This document shows positions 58,072 to 64,000 of a DNA stretch of 64,000 nucleotides, in pieces. A program made the position numbers and the translations under genes. Under the pieces are notes generated by a model, which did not search any database, was not told the DNA's origin, and saw only the letters and a list, made by a program, of their open reading frames with translations. Source of the DNA: Eublepharis macularius (Eukaryota; Chordata; Lepidosauria; Squamata; Eublepharidae); NCBI RefSeq assembly GCF_028583425.1, contig NC_072791.1, forward strand, positions 15,829,868 to 15,893,867. The letters are read 5' to 3'. The first letter of the stretch is position 1. Each line of letters opens with the position of its first letter.

Positions 58072-58136
58072 TTGACAAAAGCAACCCCTGGGTTGTGGTA
58101 CTGGAGAGACGACACCAAATCTCTGGACTTTGCTAG
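58072..58136 (+). CDS. PPP1R36: PPP1R36-like, coding exon 2
   Basis: Acceptor CAATTGCAG ends at 58071 and donor TTTGCTAG|GTGAGG follows 58136. The 65 bases continue the exon 1 frame as LTKATPGLWYWRDDTKSLDFA and leave two bases (AG). The WYWRDD segment is the most family-like part of the gene seen here. The intron before it (54665-58071) is filled with hAT copies and the inverted-repeat element at 56211-57010. Confidence 0.75.
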
Positions 58137-58139
58137 GTG

Positions 58140-59225
58140 AGGACTCAGCAAAATATCTGTATATTTCTCTGCTTTTCTAGATGTGCAAAGGTGAAAGTTA
58201 AGACTGTTCGGCTCACTTTCTTTGCGGTGATCCCAGCAGTATATTTTCCTCTCCAGGGTCAAGTTTGAGGGCAGCAGGGGGTGGGGGTGGTGCGGCAAGC
58301 AAAGGATTAGAGAATGATACTGCTGGGTAGTTCTATGTTGTTTAATGTATCAGGCTTAGAATTGCTTATGCTCTGTTTCAGCACTTCTTCAACTCTGTAT
58401 TGGATGTCTGCTGGTTTTAAATCTTTGCAAATTCTCACTCATAGACCCTAGCGCCTTGTTTATGGAAAGGTCCTTAAAACTGACTGTACTGAGTCACACT
58501 ATAATCCATCTTGAGTCTCAGCGAGAAAGGCGGTCTACAGATAACATGCATAAATGAATAAAATAAATCTACCCGTTGCAAAGTCAGATGCAATTGCTTG
58601 TTGAGGGACATGTTTCGAAGCAACCAGGCTGTTTCTTCCACGTGGCGGTTTTCCTGTGCTTTAGCTTCCAAACGGACTTATTTGGGGGCCAGGCGTCCAC
58701 ACGAGGTCATGCTCTACTCTGATCATCACTTTCCCAAGCCTGCTTTCCTCCCATCTCTTTTGGAAGGCTGCAGTCCAAGCATTTTAGCCCACCATCTGGA
58801 CAAAAAAGCGCACATTTTCAAAGATTTGGCCTACGTTAGTGACAATTTCCTGCAGTCAGCCCCTCGTGGCTGCCATTTCCCCAACAATAACACTGGAGGG
58901 CTTTAAAAAAAAAATAACTGCTGTAAAAATATTTTTTAAAAAGCCCTCCAGTAGCACAGCAGGGGAAAATGCAGAGAAAACAGTGGGTATAAGGGGTGAA
59001 GGGAGGAAAGTGCAGAAAACTCCCACACAGAAGCTCTACTGATGGCTTACACGTGCATCTGCATTCACAGTAATGAAGAGAGAAACATCACTGAGCAGTG
59101 GCAGCTCTTTCTCTCTCTGTTGTGGGGCTGACAGCAGAGGGGCAAACTATGTAACTTTCACTAAACTCCTTGGAAGATGAGCAGGATAAAAATGAGATAG
59201 ATGCAATTTAGAGAGCTTGCAGCCA
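58140..59225. other. PPP1R36: Intron 2, unassigned part
   Basis: No repeat assigned except an L2-like 3' tail at about 58500-58568. No extra exon seen. Confidence 0.4.
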
Positions 59226-59227
59226 TA

Positions 59228-59750
59228 TGTGTGTGTTATCTGCCGTCAAGGCGCTTCTGACCTATTGGCGACCCTATGAATAAAAGACTCCAAAACGTCC
59301 TCTCCTTAACAGACTTGCTCAGATCCTGTAAACTGGAGGATGTGGCTTCTTTTATTGAGTCAAGCCATCTCATTTCAGGCCTTCCACTTTTCCTAGCATT
59401 ATGGACTTTTCCAGAGAATTTTGTCTTCTCATGATGTGAGCAAAGTATGATAGCCTCAGTTTTGTCATTTTAGCTTCTAGGGAGAATTCTGGCTTGATTT
59501 CATCTAGTACCCACTTACTTGTCTTTTTAGCTGTCCATGGTATCTGCAAAACTCTCCTCCAGCACCACATTTTAAATGAATTCATTTTCTTCCTGTCAGC
59601 TTTCTTCATCATCCAACTTTCACATCCATACATAGTAATGGGGAATATCATAGTTTGGATTCTCTTGATCTTGGTCCCCAGAGAGACATTTTTATCTTTA
59701 AGGATCTTTTCTAGTTCCCTCACAGCTGCTCTTCCAAGGGCAGCAATACA
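59228..59750 (-). mobile_element. BovB/RTE LINE, ORF2 C terminus
   Basis: Minus-strand frame encodes RELEKILKDKNVSLGTKIKR, MYGCESWMMKKADRKKMNSF and PWTAKKTSKWVLDEIKPEFS; 3' end at left (TGTGTGTTATCTGCCGTCAA). Close relative of the 49774 copy. Only one side of a target duplication could be guessed. Confidence 0.93.
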
Positions 59751-59984
59751 TCAATAATAATTTGGGGGGGGGGGTGTCTCCAGGCCCTGCCTGGTGGTTG
59801 GCAACCCTAATTGCCCCATTGGAGGACACTTGCAGCCCCCAGACAAGCTCACCTGGGTAGCAGGAAGGCTGAAAATGGTTTCAGTTTGATCAGGTAGCAA
59901 TCTTACTTTACTAATAAAACAAGGTTTGTGTGTAAATGAATGCTCAACTGCTAAAACAAAGTTGTTGTTTTTTAAATATTCTAG

Positions 59985-60071
59985 TGCCTTCCCTGACCCA
60001 GAGCCCAAGGAGAAAGTGAAGAAAGGCAAAGCCATCCACTTTCAGGATCCAGGTGCTAAAGCGCCTGATAG
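59985..60071 (+). CDS. PPP1R36: PPP1R36-like, coding exon 3
   Basis: Acceptor (pyrimidine-rich tract, then TATTCTAG) ends at 59984; the donor is GATAG|GTATTT after 60071. Joined in phase it reads S-AFPDPEPKEKVKKGKAIHF and on through QDPGAKAPD, again leaving AG. The segment is charged and basic, with no recognisable domain. A minus-strand BovB fragment occupies much of the preceding intron. Confidence 0.75.
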
Positions 60072-60688
60072 GTATTTCTGTTTTATTTGCCTCTTGTTTA
60101 TTTGCTTCCATTCCCTGCTATTTGAGGCTCCCAAGGCAGCTAAAGATACTATTAATTTGAGGGTGCCATTCTCTCCTGGGGCATGGCAACGTTCTGCGCT
60201 GGCACCCCACCCCAACCCCAGTTCTCATGAAGCCCTTCTGGTTGTTCCCATCACCTTTCATCCAGTGACGCTCCCCTGACTGCTGATAATGGGGTAGTGA
60301 AAGCCTGAATGATGTGATACATTGTTTGTGAAACAATTCCCGGGTGCACAGGGGTCTTGAGTGGGGCTGGGACAGCCCCTTAAACCCTACACTATTTTCC
60401 TGACTTGAAATGGCCTCAGAGGAAGCACTATTTTCTCCATTGAGGAATCTTACATATACTGATGGGCGACTAAGTTTTCCTAGCGGGACCGATAGGAGCT
60501 TCCTTATACAAACCGAGCTGAAATAATTTCTGTAGTCTTTGGAGGACTGCTTCTTTCTTAACAAAATTTGGGTGACCCAGATAAGGAACCAGTCTCCCAT
60601 ATGCTAGCCCCAGAATTGCCTCTGGTTGTTCCTCTAAAGAAATGGAACTTGAAATCATTCCCTACCCTCACCTTTATCTTCTCTGCAG

Positions 60689-60807
60689 ACAAACTCCTAG
60701 TGTTTTCCGGGATATGTTAGTTGCCAGAACTTGTCTCCGGGATGATAAAGTGCCTCGGCCTCCAAAGCGAGGGCAGCAGGAGTTGATTACACTGGAAGAT
60801 GTTAAAT
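60689..60807 (+). CDS. PPP1R36: PPP1R36-like, coding exon 4
   Basis: Acceptor CTTCTCTGCAG ends at 60688; donor GTTAAAT|GTGAGT follows 60807, leaving phase 1. The encoded segment runs from RQTPSVFRDMLVARTCLRDD to ELITLEDVK. About 106 residues are encoded by exons 1-4, so most of the protein (human about 420 residues) must lie beyond the window or in an exon I could not find in 60,808-64,000. Four consecutive exons with consensus splice sites and matching phases are strong evidence for a real gene even if the name is wrong. Confidence 0.78.
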
Positions 60808-61061
60808 GTGAGTAAACGTAAGTGTTGTTTGTGCTGAAGGAACAGAATGGTTGATTTTGTTGACAATATTGAGCATATCTGTGATGATTGATTTCAGAGG
60901 TTGCTGATCCAGAGTTATCAAGAATCAGCCCCCCCCTCCCTTTATATGACTTGGGTCTAGCCATACCAAACCTAAAGTATTTAGGCTATGTAAATAGGGG
61001 GTAGTGGTGTTTATTAAGGGTCGGAATTGTAAACAAATAGCAGATTTTAATTTCCTCATGT

Positions 61062-61432
61062 GGCCATTTTCTCCAGGTGAACTGATCTTTGTGGTCTGGA
61101 GACAGGTTGTAATTCTGGGAGATCTCCAGCCACTACCTGGAGGCTGGCAACCCTAGACCGTGCAATGACATCACTTTGGGTCAGCTGGAACAAGGGGGGA
61201 GTTTTTTAAAGTTTAAATCGCCCTCAGCGAAAATGGTCACATGGCCGGTCGCCCCTCCCCCTGATCTCCAGACAGAGGAGAGTGTAGATTGCCCTCCGTG
61301 CCACTCCAGCATGGAGGGCGATCTCAACTCCCCTCTGTCTGGAGATCAGGGGGCGGGGTCACCAGCCATGTGACCATTTTCAAGAGGTGCTGGAACAACA
61401 TTCCACCGCGTTCCAGCTGAAAAAAAGCCCTG
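61062..61432. mobile_element. Second copy of the composite hAT, inverted and truncated
   Basis: 61062-61155 is part of a TAGGGTT hAT ending GGCAACCCTAG; then ACCGTGCAATGACATCAC and GGGTCAGCTGGAACAAGGGG; then the palindromic CAGGGCTTTTTT arms ending GCCCTG at 61432. The inner-outer junction is the same as in 51867-52507. Confidence 0.85.
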
Positions 61433-61689
61433 GCTGGATGCAATAACCCTGCAGGCCTCTGCCCATAGGTTCAGAACTCCTATGGTTTATAAAATTAAGC
61501 ACAATGTGAACATTGTAGAAAAACTAGATACAGAGAAGAACTTTTCTCTGTCTCCCATAATTCTGAAATTTCATTATCTAAATCCCCTGGTGATGCAGTA
61601 GAGGTTCCGAGGCTCTGCTTGACAGCAGTTGCCAACTGGCCGAAAGCAAACAAATTGAAATCGAGCTCAAACATGATGTAAGTCACGCT

Positions 61690-62730
61690 GGTTAGAAAAG
61701 CAGAGATCTTGAAGGATATTGTGCTTCCGACCTTTGATGGGGTTCAGCTGATGCTGGTTGACTCAGTTAAGAGCCGAGAGGGGTCGTACTAGACCCAGCA
61801 CTGCTGTTAGAGAAGCAAGTAAATGCAGCTGCAAAAAAGGCCTTCTTATAACTCAGACTAGCCTAGAAGATGGCCCTCTACCTTGATGTGGCCAATCTGG
61901 CCACCTGGATTCACGCCACGGTAACATTGAGACTAGACTACTGTAATGTACTCTGCATAGGCCTCCCCTCAAAGCTGACTCAGAGACTCAAGCTGGTGCA
62001 GAACGCTGCAGCTCATTTACTCGCAGGAGTAGTGTGTAGTCTTTCCATTGGCTTCCCATCGCTTACTGGGCTCAGTTCAAGGTCATGGCTATCATATTCA
62101 AAGCCCTTCATGGGCTCGACTCCTTTTATCTGTGTGACCACCTCTCCCTTATGTTCCGCCACGGGAGCTTTGCTCACTGGGACAGGGCCTTCTGCAGATT
62201 CCGCCCCACAGTTGGGCAAAATCAGCAGCTTCCTGCACACGTGCTTTCTCCGTGGTAGCCCCCACCTTATGGAATGGTCTGCCTGAGGGAACCAGGAAAG
62301 CTCCCCCTCCCCTGGCTTTTTGCAAACTATGCAAAACTGAATTGTTCAGGGAGGGCTTTCTACCCAGATGACTGTGTTGCAAAAAGTCGCTCCGAGAGAT
62401 GTGTTGGTAGGGACAGTGGCTGTATGCTACTTACTGTCTGCTGATGTAGATGAGCCTACAAAGAAGAATCCTCATTGCTAAATGTGCCATGTAAATTAGT
62501 TATGCTTAGTTTTGAAAGATTTCATCTATGTATTGGCTTTATGCTTGTTTTTTTCAAATTTACTGCTACCATACCCGATTGTCTCTCTTTCACTGAATGT
62601 CCTAACTGTTGTTCATTATCGTACTTTGCTCAGTGATTGTCCTAACGGTTGATTATATTGTATTTTCGTGTGTACTGTGTTACTTGCATTAGATTTCAGT
62701 CAGAAAGGCGGACTATAAATAATAGTAGTA
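61690..62730 (+). mobile_element. L2-like LINE ORF2 3' end and 3' UTR
   Basis: Encodes TLRLDYCNVLCIGLPSKLTQ and RLKLVQNAAAHLLAG, then degraded sequence ending in the CTTATGGAATGGTCTGCCTG region and a GGCGGACTATAAATAATAG 3' end. Frames shift several times. Confidence 0.85.
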
Positions 62731-62781
62731 GTAATAACAATATACAGTCCAAAGTTTTTGTAAGGAATTTACTGACATAAG

Positions 62782-63238
62782 CAGGGCCGGCGTGCCCACT
62801 GAGGCAGGTCCGTCCCCCGCCTCAAGTGCTGAGGTGCCAAAGGAGGTGCTGGAGGGGGCACTGGGGGCAGGGGGGCACACAGTGGAGCTGGCGTGCCTGG
62901 CCTGTAGCTGCTGAGGCCTGCCAGCCCCGTGCTGCCACCGCCGCCGCCTCCAACACCCAGCCAGGTGCAGCAGCCGTGGGCCAGGCATGGTAGGTATCCA
63001 GGGTGGTGTGTGGAACCTCCCCAGCCACCCGCCGTGCCCTACTGGGAGCGCAGGCAGCCTCCGTGTGCCATCCCAGCTGCCCGCCGGCCAATGGGGCCAG
63101 CTTGCTGTGTGATGACATCACACGCAGTGACGTCATCATGTATTCCGGGGGACGTGCACGCATGCACTCCATGCATGTACTCCATGCGCGCACATGTAGG
63201 GGCAGCTGCGGGGGCCAGAAATCCTGGCGCCGCCCCTG
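62782..63238. mobile_element. Non-autonomous hAT (CAGGGCCGGCG termini), GC-rich
   Basis: Exact duplication GACATAAG at 62774-62781 and 63239-63246. Ends CAGGGCCGGCGTGCC and GGCGCCGCCCCTG. 457 bp, CpG-rich, with TGATGACATCAC (63110-63121) facing GTGACGTCATCA (63127-63138). It cut the sequence just after an L2-like 3' end. Confidence 0.95.
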
Positions 63239-63289
63239 GACATAAGAGGTCGTGAGGGCCATCGGGTAAGGAACTTTTCAAAGGGGATT

Positions 63290-63530
63290 CGACGGATTTC
63301 TCCCTTATGAATTTATCAGCAACTGCTAGCCATGATAGGTCAGTGGAACCTTCATGTACAGAGGCAGTGTATCTCCAAATACCAGAAGCTAGATACAAAC
63401 CACATGGCATAGCTGTTGAATTCACCCCCTGCTTGCGGGCTTCCTGGAGGTATATCATGAACCACTGTCAGGCACAAGATGCTGGACTGGATGGGTCTTT
63501 GGTCTGGTCCAGCTGGGTCCCCTTATGTTT
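63290..63530 (+). mobile_element. CR1/L3-like LINE 3' end
   Basis: GATGCTGGACTGGATGGGTC then TTTGGTCTGGTCCAGCTGGG and CTTATGTTTT are the family's 3' signature; the same family is seen reversed at 28790-28950. Confidence 0.75.
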
Positions 63531-63534
63531 TTAA

Positions 63535-64000
63535 TTGAAAAAATACCAAAGTTAAAATGACCAAAATTTCACGAGCCGGCATCAAAAGGCAATCTAGCAG
63601 AAACCATTTAACACTCAAAAGGAACAATGAGACATAACCAGCTGGGCTGGTTTATAAATACAGAAGCAGCATAGTAGAAACAGCAAAGCTGAAATAACAT
63701 TTTTGTTCCCTCCTAGAATGATCCTTTACATCTGTCTCTTATTATCCCACCCATTAGCCTTCCAGAAACTATCAGACAAGAGCAGGAAAGATGCCTGCTG
63801 AAGCAGGGAGCTTAACAGGGAGCCCAGCAAAAGAGACAAGCCACATATCCTAGCGGGCACTCAGGAGGACAGCCTCTTACTACTTAACAGTCTGTATCCC
63901 ACCAATTGGCCGAGCAAAACTTGAACCCTTCCTCTGGCCTAAGGAGACGGAACAGCCACTTAGTTGGAGAAAGGCTCCTTGGGCAACAAAAACATCCCCT
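63535..64000. other. Window end, unassigned intronic sequence
   Basis: No further PPP1R36 exon or repeat recognised. Confidence 0.4.

Noticed and set aside
61464-61560. Candidate next PPP1R36 exon
   Set aside because: An acceptor-like CCCATAG exists, but the phase-matched reading stops within about 15 codons and no donor follows.

Overview
The window reads as nuclear DNA of a squamate reptile (a lizard; I cannot place it to genus). Three genes lie in one orientation: ZBTB1, HSPA2 and the 5' part of a gene I take to be PPP1R36. This is the order known on human 14q23. The repeats point the same way: 5S-rRNA-derived SINEs (5S-Sauria type), tRNA-derived SINEs, BovB/RTE, CR1, L2-like and R4/Dong-like LINEs, and several families of short non-autonomous hAT elements with clear 8-bp target duplications.

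Layout. 1-18,000: no host exon recognised; SINEs, a 52-bp minisatellite with a CTCF-like site beside it, an R4-like LINE tail between two trinucleotide tracts, and an L2-like LINE carrying a CR1 insertion. 18,074-20,220: the single coding exon of ZBTB1 (708 codons), then a 3' flank with a hairpin-forming hAT element. 20,930-33,900: repeat-rich intergenic DNA with a second CTCF-like site. 34,070-36,750: HSPA2, an intronless Hsp70 gene with TATA box, heat-shock element, three inverted CCAAT boxes, an octamer and a poly(A) signal. 36,750-54,500: intergenic and repeat-rich. 54,520-64,000: promoter and first four coding exons of the PPP1R36-like gene; its introns are packed with hAT copies, BovB and L2.

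The genes do not form a pathway. ZBTB1 is a nuclear BTB/zinc-finger repressor, HSPA2 a cytosolic chaperone whose promoter here looks heat-inducible, and PPP1R36 a phosphatase-1 regulatory subunit; RFX-like and ZNF143-like motifs near its first exon would suit a testis or cilium gene.

The most interesting non-genic signals are (i) short dispersed repeats sharing a hammerhead-ribozyme-like core whose helix II differs in sequence between loci but still pairs, (ii) a composite hAT element in which one hAT sits inside another at the same site in two separate copies, and (iii) a perfect 18-bp hairpin downstream of ZBTB1. All calls come from reading the sequence by eye; repeat boundaries without a target duplication are approximate.
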